Below, one piece after another: positions 34,204 through 45,141 of a stretch of DNA of 64,000 nt. Position numbers and translations under genes: made by a program. The notes under the pieces were generated by a model. The model was not told the origin of the DNA, searched no databases, and saw nothing but the letters and a program-made list of their open reading frames with translations. How positions within the stretch are numbered: position 1 is the first letter of the stretch; each line of letters begins with the position of its first letter. Origin of the DNA: Boesenbergia rotunda (Eukaryota; Streptophyta; Magnoliopsida; Zingiberales; Zingiberaceae); the NCBI GenBank assembly GCA_024364735.1, contig JAGFNQ010000884.1:62001-126000 (forward strand), given 5' to 3'.

Positions 34204-35687
34204 ATGGCTTCTGTGTACCCGGGTCACGTTGATGCTGTCCAGGTACATTGAATCGAGTGCATCGAGTGCGTTTTGGGGGATAAAAGGGGCGACGAAGTGT
34301 CTCTTCCCTACTTTGGCTCTCCGCTTGATTATTATTACTATTATTATTATTGATACAGGTTGGTGCGTATTTCTTGAAGAACTACTATCCGATTCTTCAA
34401 CAGAAGCCGGAACTGGTTCACCAGTTCTACACCGAATTGAGCTCCATGGTACGATTCGATGGGACTGACACAGAATCGGCGAACGGGATGATGGTACTGT
34501 TTGCGAATCTATGTTATTTCCCCCTTTTTTTTTGATGAATTTTCTTCCCTGTATTTTTGAAGTATTAACAAACCATTATAAAGGATCAAACAGATATTGA
34601 GTGTAAGCAAAGTTGGCAATCCAGTGTTATCAACTCAGTGCTCTTGGAATGAAAAAAAAAAACTTCCTATTAAAAACAAAGCGTGTTGACTTGATAGGAC
34701 TAAGAACTATGATTTTGTGGAAATTATCATCACACTTATACAGAATTATGTTCAAGATAACGATGTCTTGTAAGCTATCATAACGGATGCTTGTAAGATC
34801 AAAATGATTTTTTTTGAGTGTGTGTGGCTCGCATACAATTTCGCATCATCTCTTTCAGTTTTTTGTATGCTTTTGAGAGAAATGTCTTCAAGATACAGTT
34901 CTCTTAAAAAAAAAGAGATGCATTCTTTATATATGTGTTTGTTTGTGTGCCATCCATCAATTCTATGTCTGTCATTCACTCTCACATGGTGTTAAAAATT
35001 GAAGTATTTCAAAATGAACTATTTCAGAAATCTCTAATATAAGAAATGGTACCTGCTAATGTATTATCATTATCTTCTTTAAGGTAATAAATACATTTTT
35101 TTATACCTGAGGAATGGACTCAGTTTCTGTTTGTATTGGACTATTGATAGATCCATGTCACAGCATAGACAATAGACATACATGGAGTTCAATGATGGGA
35201 TAAATTCATGTAGCCTGCGCTAAATTCTTGGACCTATTGGCTTCTTGTAGTAGTAGTTTTAGCTTTCTTTTTATGAAAATTGAAAAGTAGTTTCCCTTCT
35301 TATTTCTCAAGTGTCGTTATCCGTCCCATGAAAACTATCACAAGCTTTCATGTATTTTGGATTTTAAAATTTGATTAATGATCTTTGCCTTGGCAATATT
35401 CCTTATTTATTTGTAGAATGTTAACTATATGTATGTTGCTTCATTTATTTATTTATATCGAGAATGTTAAATCAGCAAATTCATTAATCATCTTGTCATT
35501 TGCACTGCTAAGAGCATTGTGCTAACATTTTGCAGCAAATTCATCGTCTTGTCATGTGCTTGAACTTTAAGGGGATAGAGATTAAGTCAGCCCATTCCCT
35601 GGAGTCCTGGAATGGTGGAGTTTTGGTGATGGTTTCTGGTTATGTGCAATTGGAAGACTATAGCTTTAGGAGGAAATTTGTTCAAAC
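34204..35687 (+). CDS. NTF2 domain of a G3BP-like RNA-binding protein, exons 1-3 (partial)
   Basis: The three exons are 34204-34242, 34359-34493 and 35536-35687, with GT/AG introns of 116 and 1042 bp. The product starts MASVYPGHVDAVQVGAYFLK and continues YTELSSMVRFDG, GIEIKSAHSLESWNGGVLVM and LEDYSFRRKFVQ. This is the NTF2-like domain of plant Ras-GAP SH3-binding protein (G3BP) homologues. These are cytoplasmic mRNA-binding proteins linked to stress granules, normally with a C-terminal RRM and RGG tail. Exon 3 runs into an 81-base N gap in mid-codon. The rest of the NTF2 domain is found on the opposite strand, so the gene is broken in this assembly. Intron 1 has an (att)n microsatellite just before its acceptor. 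Confidence 0.9.
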
Positions 35688-35768
35688 NNNNNNNNNNNNN
35701 NNNNNNNNNNNNNNNNNNNNNNNNNNNNNNNNNNNNNNNNNNNNNNNNNNNNNNNNNNNNNNNNNNNN
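35688..35768. other. Assembly gap (81 N)
   Basis: The gap falls inside exon 3 of the G3BP-like gene on its left and inside a later, inverted exon of the same gene on its right. Confidence 0.98.
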
Positions 35769-37944
35769 ATTTGATGTGAGGAATGAGCACGCTCTGAACC
35801 AATTTGAGAGGCCTTTGCAATAGTCGTCGGAAGGTGCATGGGTAAACCAGATTGACCTTTTGCAAGCTGAAACACAGATAACATCAGCCACGTATGGAAT
35901 TCCATGCAAAAAAGATACATAGAAGGAATAATTCAGCATACAATAGAGGCATATGTGTGCTTAGTTGGTTCTCCAACAGGCTCTTCAGGAGCAGCAGGAG
36001 GTGACGGCTCTCTTGTGGTCTCCAATGCAACCGGATGTGAAGTAGTATCTTGAAGAGGTTCGTCTAATCTTTCATCAGAAAATGAAAGTTGCTGTGGTAC
36101 TTCAACAATGTTATAATTCTCCACAGTGTCCTTTTCTTCCACATGAACTGGAGGCGCTAAGTCCTGAGCCTGAACTTCTTCAGGCATGTAGTCAGGGACT
36201 GACGCTAGAAAGAAATCATTAAATAGACAAGCATAGAAGAAATCTTTGTAACCTAAAAAGATATCATAAATGACCATTTAACAAAAGTGTTTTCCAGATG
36301 AAAAAAAAAAGATGCAGAAAGCATAGGAGGACCACACTCATCGGTTCATTTGTCAATTCAAATACATTTTAGAACTTCAGTCCAACCCCGCAACATTGTG
36401 ATTCTTAATTTTAGCCTAGAACCATATGAAGAGGGAAAATAATTAATAATAGATCTTTGAGTTTAGGGAGAGTTCTTACAAAAACTTGTAGAGGGAAATA
36501 ACTCCAACAATGTAGCTGTTAAATGAATCTACTAACTACCTATATCAAAATGGTAGATGCATCCTCTCAATCTCTCCTACTAATCATCTACCTTTACTGT
36601 GTGTAGGTTATATTACAAGTAGCATATGTAACTACTCCAGTCTATTGTTTCTAACTAGGCTTTCCTAGATCTCCCTCTGCCTATCCAGATAGACTGAAGG
36701 CATCAAATCAATACAAACAGAATCTCAGGTTCACTTCTACTAACAACTTCATGCTTTTAAAGGGATATTTTCCTATTTTAACCTAAATAGGAATTAAGAC
36801 CTAACTAATGTAGGCATTTGTAATGAAAATGTTATGCCTACAAACAGAAAGTTACAAGGGCACTCGAAAACAAAATTATTAGTCTTGTCAATGATCCCCC
36901 AATCTTGTTAATGAAATAAACTTGTAAAGAGAAAGATCAAATTTTTAAGATATCAAATTCGATAAGAAAAACATCCTGCTATAATTTAATGGCATACTAT
37001 TATTAAAGCATTTGCTACCAAACAAATAAAACTTCAAGTTGTTTACTTTTAATTGTACACCACTTGATACAGTAGCCAACTAATCAAGATTACCAAATTT
37101 AGAAAAGAATATCATATATTCAAGAGTTCCAACAAAAATAGAAGTGCCACCTCAACGTAGTTAAAACAGCCGTCTGTATCTCTTAATTCTCACAAAAAAT
37201 TTATTTCTGTAGGATAAGTCCTATCTAAGGATTTGTGTAAACCCTGGCACCATTAAAATATATTGCAGAAAGAATAAAAGGTCTGATAAAGAAAGCAAGT
37301 ACTAACATTTTCAAACATTAAAGAACTTCAAAGTTATGCCCACTTGCATTGAACAATTTATGAAAATGTAAGTAGCACTTTCCTTTTAATACTCAAAATA
37401 GGCATTGAAAAAAACAGATTACATAGTCAAATAAACAAGAGTCGTAAATCACATTTCACAGAATGTAGTGTACTAACAACTTTCAAAGTTTATCTAACCG
37501 GTAAAAGTATGTACACTAATTAGTTAACACAATCTCAATCATGATAACGTTGATGAAATATGAACGTGCCACATTGTCAATATAGTCTATGATTGTTCAT
37601 ATTGTGATAACGATACAGCATGATTGATATCAAAAGGTTTTTGATTGACGAATGTTTAATATTCTTTTTCAACAGACTCCATGAAAGGTAAAAACATGCA
37701 TGTGTTTCATGTAGAGATTCAATCTTTGCTATAAATAACACTATTTAAGGGGAAAAAATTGTTTCTGGCATTTTCCAAACTGAAATTTACCTGTATCAGC
37801 TGCAGGACTTGACACGTTCAAATTAGTCTCAAAGTCACCCACAGGCATGAGGGCAGCAGGGTGCTGATGAATATGCTCCTCCTCAAGGAAGTGAAAAATG
37901 TCATTGAGAACAAAATATCCTTCCTCTTGGGGAGCAAGAAAAAA
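35769..37944 (-). CDS. G3BP-like gene, exons 4-6 on the minus strand (partial)
   Basis: The exons in minus order are 37944-37791 (FFLAPQEEGYFVLNDIFHFL, the end of the NTF2 domain), 36204-35942 (VPDYMPEEVQAQD ... KHTYASI) and 35866-35769 (LAKGQSGLPMHLPTTIAKAS ... running into the gap). The introns have GT/AG borders, and phases match across 4-5 and 5-6. The first residues continue exactly where exon 3 stops on the plus strand; only about one base is needed to join them. The linker is acidic and proline-rich, as in plant G3BPs. No RRM exon is visible. Immediately upstream (37946 onward) the sequence turns into transposon-like DNA. Confidence 0.88.
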
Positions 37945-37945
37945 G

Positions 37946-39115
37946 TCATGTAACTGTTGTAGTAGCCCAGATTTGTCTCCATTTCTTCAGCGTGATTGGC
38001 CTCCACTTCCTCTCGGAGGCTCTGTACGCGGGTCTCTAGCTGAGTCACTCGGTCGTAAAGTGTCGGTGGAGCGGGCTCATCTATGTGCGCTCGGGCTGCT
38101 GCTGCTAGATCTCCGACGTCGACTTCAACCTCCTCGTCTGAGTCGACTGGTGCTCCGGCCTGCTGGTCGTCGCCAACTAAGAACCCCGATGGCCGACACC
38201 TCTAGACCCGCTAAGGAGAAGTTCTAAATCCGATTTCGTCAAAGTCGGTCATAGTGGTTATTTCACCCAAGGTTACGTCACGACCGTTGGTGATGAAGGA
38301 GGGACGTGATGATGTGGCAGTACGGTGTGCGTACTCATCCCTGGGTCGTGACTCTGGACGCATGCAGAATGGTATGAAACATATGGAGTCCAATGTCTAT
38401 GTCAAGGTGGTGGACCAGGGCATAAAGAAGGAAAGCATGAAAGGGTCTCATAGTCCCTAGGTCTCGGGTAGAGAGTGGTAGGATGCAGCGGACCAGAACT
38501 CTATACAAGGCATAGTTCTGGGCCTGAAGTTCAACAGCTAGGAAGCGTCTGTTTGCGGGGAGGTCTGCCCTAAAGAAATAGGAGTGAATGGTATCTAGGG
38601 TAATATCTGAGTAGGGGGATCAAATGGGGGGTTCCTAGGAGGATAACAGCAAAATATGGACTGTGAGGGTCGCAAGTCCTAGGAAGCGGTTTAACAGAGT
38701 AGGGGTGATGGTTTAAGGGATCCCTTGGACAGTGGTGTGAAACATAAGATTATCTTGTCGAATAATATTATTGTAAAACTCTGCACATAGGGTTTCATTT
38801 ATGGTATGTGTGCAGAAGACAAGATTATCCAGTTGATAGAAATTGATGATGTTCATGGCGACAGGGCATGATTGGGTAAAAAAGTGCCTATTGAGATAAC
38901 TCGTTTTAATAGGCCTGTAGACTGTTTGTGCGAACCTATTACATAACTCTAGATTAGGAAATCTAGGATCGGGACTAGGTTGGGCACCGGGGTTGGCCGG
39001 GTTTGGTCGGCGTCTTCGAAGTTAAAGGAGTTAAAGAAAAGAATAAAGAGATTGCATGAAGTAAATTTGAACGCAATAAAAATAATTAATCATACCGGAC
39101 GGCTCGGGGAGGCAT
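37946..39115 (-). pseudogene. Decayed two-exon Transposase_32-like gene
   Basis: On the minus strand an ATG at 39115 opens a 20-nt exon (MPPRAV...), an 82-bp intron (39095-39014, GT/AG) and a second exon from 39013. The second exon reads ...FPNLELCNRF, FFTQSCPVAMNIINFYQLDN, AEFYNNI, and later LYRVLVRCILPLSTRDLG. This is the same family as the intact ORF at 48408-50092 (compare LVSEFYNNL and IITNYILPITS). Stops and frameshifts start near 38720. A coiled-coil tail (VTQLETRVQSLREEVEANHAEEME) ends near 37975. The family resembles the plant 'putative plant transposon protein' domain (Transposase_32). Its biochemical role is not known. Confidence 0.65.
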
Positions 39116-39480
39116 GGTCGAGGAAGAGGACTTGCAAGGTCTTCTTGAAGAATAAGAAGTGGAGAAGAGGGTTGATTTTGGTGTGGGAAGGGAAGGGGAA
39201 TTCGGGTGCCTTTTATAGGCAAACTCACGGGGGCACCCGGGAGCTTCCGGGCGCCCTGGTCAGGGTTACTGCTAGGGGCAGTGTGAAGGACTGGTTGGGG
39301 GCGCTCGGGACAGTTCGGGCGCCCTCAACAGAGAGCTTATGCAGCTTTTGCTGCGTTGGAGTTGATGGGGGCGCCCGCGTGGTTTCGGGCGCCCTGGTCA
39401 AAAGCACTGGCAGCTTTTTGACTAGGGAGTAGAGAAAAGTATGGGAGGGGGCGCCCGCGTGGTTCCGGGCGCCCCGAATA
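39116..39480 (-). promoter_or_regulatory. GC-rich promoter-like block with TATA upstream of the Transposase_32-like gene
   Basis: Four gggcgccc...gggcgcccc palindromic blocks (39228-39475) precede a TATA box, tataaaa (39217-39211 on minus), about 95 bp before the ATG. The same palindromes and TATA spacing define the U3 of LTRs B, C and D, so this block may be LTR-derived. Confidence 0.5.
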
Positions 39481-40261
39481 GGTTAGGTAGAGTCAAATTT
39501 TTTGTCTTGTCTACTTTTGACCATGGTTTGAATTGAATTGACGGTTTTGACTGTGGTTTGACTGCGTTAATCATGTTTTGACCGCTTTGACCATGGTTTG
39601 ACAAATACAAGATTATCTCATCGTATAGGTATTAACAGAATTTTCAATTGAGTCTTAATCCTACTGTCTCACCCAAATCTAGGGTTTTCAATCATGTTAA
39701 CCTTATAGGTTTTGTGAGACAGGTTTTGATAGTTTTGAAAGTTTATTTAAAGATAATTAAATTATGAAAACTTAATTAATTTTGAAAACGATTAAAATTT
39801 TTTAACAGAAGTTTAAATCTATAAATAACTGAATTTTTGTGTTAGATTCGAATTTGGCAAAAATTAATTTGAATTTGAATTTCAGAAATTGGCTTCCAGG
39901 TCTTGGCGAGGCACTAGGCCTTCTTTGGCCGTAGCCTTATGGGATCATCCACCCTTTCCTTGACAAAGCCTTTTAATGAAAGTTCATTTTAAAAAAAATC
40001 TTTGACAAATTTCTGGTCTAACTAGTTTGGGTCTTGGATCGGTAGCTTCGGCTAGTTTCACCAGTCTAAAGAGATCAAGTGAACTTGATCTTATTAGAAT
40101 TGGTTTCCCTAACGTACTATCATCTCACCTCCACCCAATACTATGTTGTCAAATTTTAGCTAAGTTTGTTTAGTCCTTAGGCTACCCTAAATCTAAGCAT
40201 GGTATAATGCAGAAATTAAATAACCAATCAATCGAGCAATTTTAAATTAATAATAACAAAT
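39481..40261 (-). other. Element C post-gag non-coding region
   Basis: There is no ORF. 40140-39880 matches element B near 5600-5880 (for example agatgatagtacgttaggg, tagccgaagctaccgatcc and tcgccaagacctggaag). It replaces the position where a pol gene would start. The left end at about 39480 runs into the GC-rich block of the Transposase_32-like unit without a recognisable LTR. Confidence 0.65.
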
Positions 40262-41899
40262 TTATCTAATAATGAAAATAGTTTTCAGTTTGGCTCCCCC
40301 TGGACTAAAGCCACGGTGATGGTTAGGCAAGATGTGAATCTTGTCCTTGGGGATCCAATACTGATTTGATCCAGTCGGTTTGTTCAGGTATAGTTTAGGT
40401 ACCCATGCCTGAATTTTACCTCTGGACTGATTCAGTACAGCAAGGTATGATCTTTGCCGAGATTTGGTTCCATAGCCCAATCCGGATCGATTTAGAACTG
40501 ATTTCTGTTTTCCAAGGATTATGTCAAGACCTTTGGAACCAGATGTAAATCGTTCTAGTACTGATCTAAGATCCTTAACCTGAGTTTTCAGGGAGGAGTT
40601 TTCCTTTTCAAGTTTTTCAACTTGAATAGGAGTTCCTTCCTGAACCTTCTCGGTTAAGGGTTTAGAGTCAGCTCCCTCTTTCAGGAATTTTACTTCCTGT
40701 CGGAGGGATTCGACTCGGAGTTTGGCTTTAGCCAAGTCTCGAGAAAGAAATGAAATCAACTCACAAAATTGCAATCTATTAAAACCAGTTACCTTTATTT
40801 CTCCGTCTTCTGTGAAGGTCAGCTCGCCGTCTTCTTCTTCTGATTCTGACTCGACTTTTTCTGAGGCGGTCAGAGCTAGGAGATTGGACTGAGGCGCCTC
40901 TTCTTCTTCTTCTGAGGAAGACTCGTCCCAGGTTGCTTGTAGCACCTTCTTTCTTCTCGTCTTCTTGGACTCTTTCAGATTTGGACACTCTGTTTTGTAG
41001 TGGCCCTTTTTCTTGCACTCGTAGCACGTCACATTAGGCTTGTTCGCGGGTTCAGCTGGTTCGTCCTTTCTTCGGCCGGTTTTCCTTTTGTTGGTTCGGT
41101 TCTTCAGCTCCTTGTAGTAGTTTTGAGCTAGCCGGACCAGCTTAGTTTGTTCTCCTTCTTTGTCTTCTGAATCGGAGTCTGAGTTAGACTCGGGTTCAGG
41201 TTCGGGCTTCTTCTTCGTTGTCCTTAGAGTTTTGCCTACAATGAAAGCAATACCTTTCTCGACCATATTTGAGTTAGTTTGTTCGTGTAGTTCTAGTTCG
41301 GAAAATAATTCATCTAATTTTATTTTAGAAAGATCCCTAGAGACCTTTTATGCATCTACCATAGATGCCCACAAGGTGTTTCTAGGGAAGGCGTTTAGAG
41401 CATACCTTATTAGGTCACGGTTTTCAACCTTGTGACCTATTGTGTGAAGACCATTCATTACCTACTGGATTCGTGCGTGGAGCTGGGCTGCTGTTTCGTT
41501 GTCGGCCATCTTGATAGTGTAGAGTTTATTCAGTAGCAGATCCCTTTTGCTGATCCTGGTGTCCGAAGTCCCTTCGTGCAGCTCGATCAGTTTTGTCCAT
41601 AGCTTTTTTGCACTGTTGAAGGGGCCCACTCGGTTCAGCTCTTCCTTTGTCAGCCCGCATTGTAGGGTTGGCGTTGCTTTTGCGTCGGCTTCTATCTTGC
41701 GCTTTAGAGTGTTGTCCCACTCTGAGTAGCTTTGTGGAAGTCTTTCCGCATTTCGGGGGATCTCCAGACTGGACTGGATAATGAACCACATGTCCACCTG
41801 AGTTTTCAGGTGGACCTCCATGCGACTTTTCCAGTAGGAAAAGTCTTCTCCACTGAAGAGTGGAGGTCTAGCGGTGCTGAATCCCTCTTGCATAGACAT
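40262..41899 (-). pseudogene. Element C gag (Sirevirus-type copia gag)
   Basis: Read on minus: start MSMQEGFSTARPPLFSGEDF, the gag/UBN2 region (YWKSRMEVHL ... KKLWTKLIELHEG), stops at 41464 (TAG after HARIQ) and near 41350 (TAA), then a frame open to 40262. That frame has an acidic linker, the zinc knuckle CYECKKKGHYKTECP, a second acidic block and a coiled coil (LESLRQEVKFLKEG, EKLEKENSSLKTQVKDL). It ends in the tail GSKGLDIILGKQ. The gag is about 545 codons, long as in Sireviruses. No protease or pol follows, so C is another gag-only element. It inserted into the gag of element D. Confidence 0.88.
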
Positions 41900-42067
41900 T
41901 TGTTCTGTAAACGGAAACTTACAAACAAAAGGTGTCCCAAGACTTGGTCTTGAATTAGCAATGCGGGATAAAGATAATTAAGTACAAAAAAAATTAATTA
42001 AATTCGAAAAGAAAAAAAATCTGAAAAAAAATTTCAAACTGGTGGTTGCACCAAGTTTGAAAACCCC

Positions 42068-42079
42068 GCTCTGATACCA
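42068..42079 (-). other. Primer binding site, element C
   Basis: The plus strand reads gctctgatacca; on minus this is tggtatcagagc, two bases after the LTR end. Confidence 0.92.
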
Positions 42080-42081
42080 CT

Positions 42082-43440
42082 TGTTGGATCGTGAAAACCA
42101 ATAAAGGGGGGGTGAATATCGGAAATCGTTCTTTTTCGGAAAACTAAGAGTAAGTGCACAGCGGAAATAAAAATAAGAGACACAGCACAAAGACACGGTG
42201 GTTTTTACTTGGTTCGGAGCCTGTGTCGACTCCTACTCCAAGGCCCACGGTCGTTGACCGTTTACTTTGGGCAATTCTATATTCGTGCAAATAGGTTACA
42301 CAATTTAATTACAAAATGAGTGCAATAAAATATAATAAATTAAGTACGCTCTTCTTTACCGACGTCCGGAGTAGGTCGATTCTTTCGGGGCAGCGGGACG
42401 TCGTCGGCTCGAGGTGAAGCGTTTCTGGAGCAAGGCACGAGCGTAGAAGAGCTTTGAGGCATTGAGAGAATTGATGTTGGAAGCCTGGGGTCGAGGGCCC
42501 TTTATATAGGGCTAGGGGCGCCCGGGACGTCGGGGGCACCCCCCACGTGGCCTTTGATCCGCACAGATCTCGGTCAGCGTCTATCCTCTGGATCCTCTTT
42601 GACCGGGGCGCCCGAAGTGCTCGGGGCGCCCGCATTGACCGTGTCAAAGTTCTATCTTCTTGGCTTCGATGGCTTCTTAGTTCGAAGTAAGCGCATGGGG
42701 GCGCCCGCAGCGCAGGGGGCGCCCGGGAGCAGCGGGGGCACCCGGGAGCACGGGGGCGCCCCGCCCAGCAGCTTTTCGAACCCTTCTTCTTCTGATGTGT
42801 TTTGTATGTACCTTGGGGGCGCCCGGGACACTCCGGGCGCCCTACTCAGCCTTTGCCTCTCTCCTTTGAGGCTTTCTGAGCTGCAGACACACGTTCCTTC
42901 GGTCCTGCATCCAGGGTTAGTCCAAAACACAATGCAATAAAATATTTATTTGTTCATACAGCCTTAGCTGTCTTGGTTCTGACTTTGGTCTCCAAAATGG
43001 AGGCCTAGGTCGAACCGACGCCTACTGTTCCCTCGACGGGGAACGCGTCCTCACCTACTCCTCTCGGGAGAATTTACCTGATGCCAACCGTTCCTTTGGT
43101 TGGACTTTTGCCTGACGGTCCTTTGTCAGGTCTTGTAAACTGGCAGTCCTTCGCCAGTTGCCTAGCAGTCCTTCGCTAGGGCTTCGTTGCTGGCAGTCCT
43201 TCGCCAGTGCCTAGCAGTCCTTCGCTAGGGCTTGATGCTGGCAGTCCTTTGCCAGTTGCCTAGCAATCCTTCGCTAGGGCTTTCTTTCCTGGCATTCCTT
43301 TGCCAGTGCCTAGCAGTCCTTCGCTAGGGCTTTTCCTGCACACTTGATTAACTTGTTAGAAAACAAGAAAGACTTAACTTTTAACCTATGTTGCCATTAT
43401 CAAAACACAGGTTTGACTTAGGTGCATTTCTGCACCAACA
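42082..43440 (-). repeat. Element C 5' LTR
   Basis: On the minus strand it runs tgttggtgcagaaatgc...gatccaaca (1359 bp). It holds a hairpin array (43084-43340), many gggcgcccggga palindromes (42515-42845), a TATA (ctatataaa near 42520-42508) and the ttcaccccccctttat end. It splits gag D at 43440/43441. No 3' LTR of C is in the window. Confidence 0.9.
43084..43345 (-). repeat. Array of hairpins with one loop and varying stems in LTR C
   Basis: Plus-strand units are CCAACCgttcctttGGTTGG (43084), CCTGACggtcctttGTCAGG (43111), CTGGCagtccttcGCCAG (43140) and CCTAGCagtccttcGCTAGG (43161), with further copies to 43335. The loop is nearly constant while the stems differ and stay complementary. Confidence 0.9.
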
Positions 43441-43644
43441 CTTTCTTTTCAGTGCTGTATCCCATTCGGTGTATGATTGTGGCACTCCTTCAGCGTTCTT
43501 CAGGATGTCCAGTCCAGATTGGATAATTATCTACATGTCCAACTGAGCTTTCAGGTGGACTTCCATCCGACTCTTCCAGTAGGAGAAGTCCTCCCCACTG
43601 AAGAGTGGTGGCCTAGCTATACTGAACCCTTCTTGCATGGCCAT
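43441..43644 (-). pseudogene. Element D gag, N-terminal fragment
   Basis: The start is the ATG at 43644. The frame gives MAMQEGFSIARPPLFSGEDF and YWKSRMEVHLKAQLDM, then a TAG (at a Trp position in gag C), and continues to ALKRK, where LTR C begins. Its rest is displaced by element C. It is highly similar to gag C, so C and D are close relatives. Confidence 0.85.
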
Positions 43645-43847
43645 TTAGAGATTCTCTGAAATAAAATTAACAAAAAAAACTGTCCCAAGACTTGGTCTTG
43701 GATTAGTAGTGCGGGAAGAAGATATAAAAAAAAATTATCGAGTGGTGTTGCACCAACCTCGATTAACGAAAAAATTCGATTAAAAAAACTTTCGCAAAAA
43801 TCCAAAAAACTCTCAAATTGGTGGTTGCACCAAATTTGAGCTTCCCC

Positions 43848-43859
43848 GCTCTGATACCA
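43848..43859 (-). other. Primer binding site, element D
   Basis: The same initiator tRNA-Met complement as in C (gctctgatacca on plus), two bases from LTR D. Confidence 0.9.
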
Positions 43860-43861
43860 CT

Positions 43862-45141
43862 TGTTGGATCGAGAAAATACGATAGAGGGGGGTGAATATC
43901 GTAAAAGCGTTTCGGATTAGAAAAGAGAATGTGCAGCGAAAATTTAAATCAAACACACGCAACACAAGTGTTTTTACTTGGTTCGGAGTCACGGTCGGCT
44001 CCTACTCCAAGGCCCACGGTCCTTGACCGTTTACTGCGAGCAATTCTATAATGTCGCAAAGATTTACAAAGATTATTACAATAGTAATGCAATAAAGAAA
44101 ATTGTACTCTTCGTTACCGACGCCCGGTATGGATCGTTCTTCGGAGCAGAAGGTCGTCGTCGGCGCTAGAATCTCGAGATCGGAGGTTTCCGGAGCAGAG
44201 CGCTTGAACGAAGAGCGTAGAGGTGTTGGAAAATTGATGTGTTGAAGCCTTGGGGTCGAGCCCCTTTTATAGCACTCCTGGGGGCGCCCTGGACGCTGGG
44301 GGCGCCTGACACGTGCTTTCGGATCCGAGAAACCTCATCCGAAGCTCGGTCAGCGCTTATCCCTCCAGAATCGGCCTCGGAGCTGACGGGGGCGCCTGGG
44401 ACACTGGGAGCGCCCTCAGTTGACTTGGTATTCTTGGCTTCGCGGCTGAGTTTGCCTCGATCAAAACTTGGCTTGGACCCAGGGCGCCCGGGACATATAG
44501 GGCGCCCGGGTCCTTCAGGGCGCCTTGTCCAGTAAGTCTTCGAAGCGATTCTTGCTCAACTGCCCGTTTAGCTTTGACCTTGGGCACCCGGGACCTCCCG
44601 GGCGCCTAGCCGAGCTGCTGCCCCTCTCCTTTGGGGCGTTCTAAGCTGCAAAAACACATTCCTTTGATTCCTGCAACCAAGGTTAGTTCCACAACAAACA
44701 AGGCAAGAATATTAATTAGTTCTTACAGTCGTAGCTGTCGTAGTTCTGACTTCAAGTTTCCCAAATGGAACCCTAGGTTGAACCTACGCCTACTATTCCC
44801 TCGACAGGAAACACGCCCTCACCTACTCCTCTCAGGAGAGTTTACCTTTTGTCAACCGGCTCCTCCGATTGGACTTTTGCCCAGCAATCCTTCGCCAGGT
44901 CTTTGGTACCAAGCAGTCCTTCGCTAGGTGCCTAGCAGCCCTTCACCAGGTTCCCAGCAGCCCTTCGCCAAGTGTTAGGGTTTCGATGCCTAGCAGTCCT
45001 TCGCTAGGTGCTTAGCAGCCCTTCGCCAGGACTTCTTTCTGCACACTCAGTGAACACGTTAGACCAAAATAACATCTTAACTTTTGAACCCTTTGCCATT
45101 ATCAAAACCCAGGTTCAACTTAGGTGCTGCCTGCACCAACA
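43862..45141 (-). repeat. Element D 5' LTR
   Basis: On the minus strand it runs tgttggtgcaggcag...gatccaaca (1280 bp). It is homologous to LTR C but clearly diverged. It has its own hairpin array (44880-45035, for example cctagcagtccttcgctagg), gcgcccggga palindromes and a TATA (tataaaag, minus, near 44270). Confidence 0.88.

Noticed and set aside
33772..34248. 158-codon minus-strand ORF opposite the start of the G3BP-like gene
   Set aside because: It covers the GC-rich 5' UTR and exon 1 of a well-supported gene on the other strand; Arg/Ser-rich composition follows base composition.
35530..35939. ORFs containing runs of X across the gap
   Set aside because: They are translations through undetermined bases; only the exons on either side are supported.
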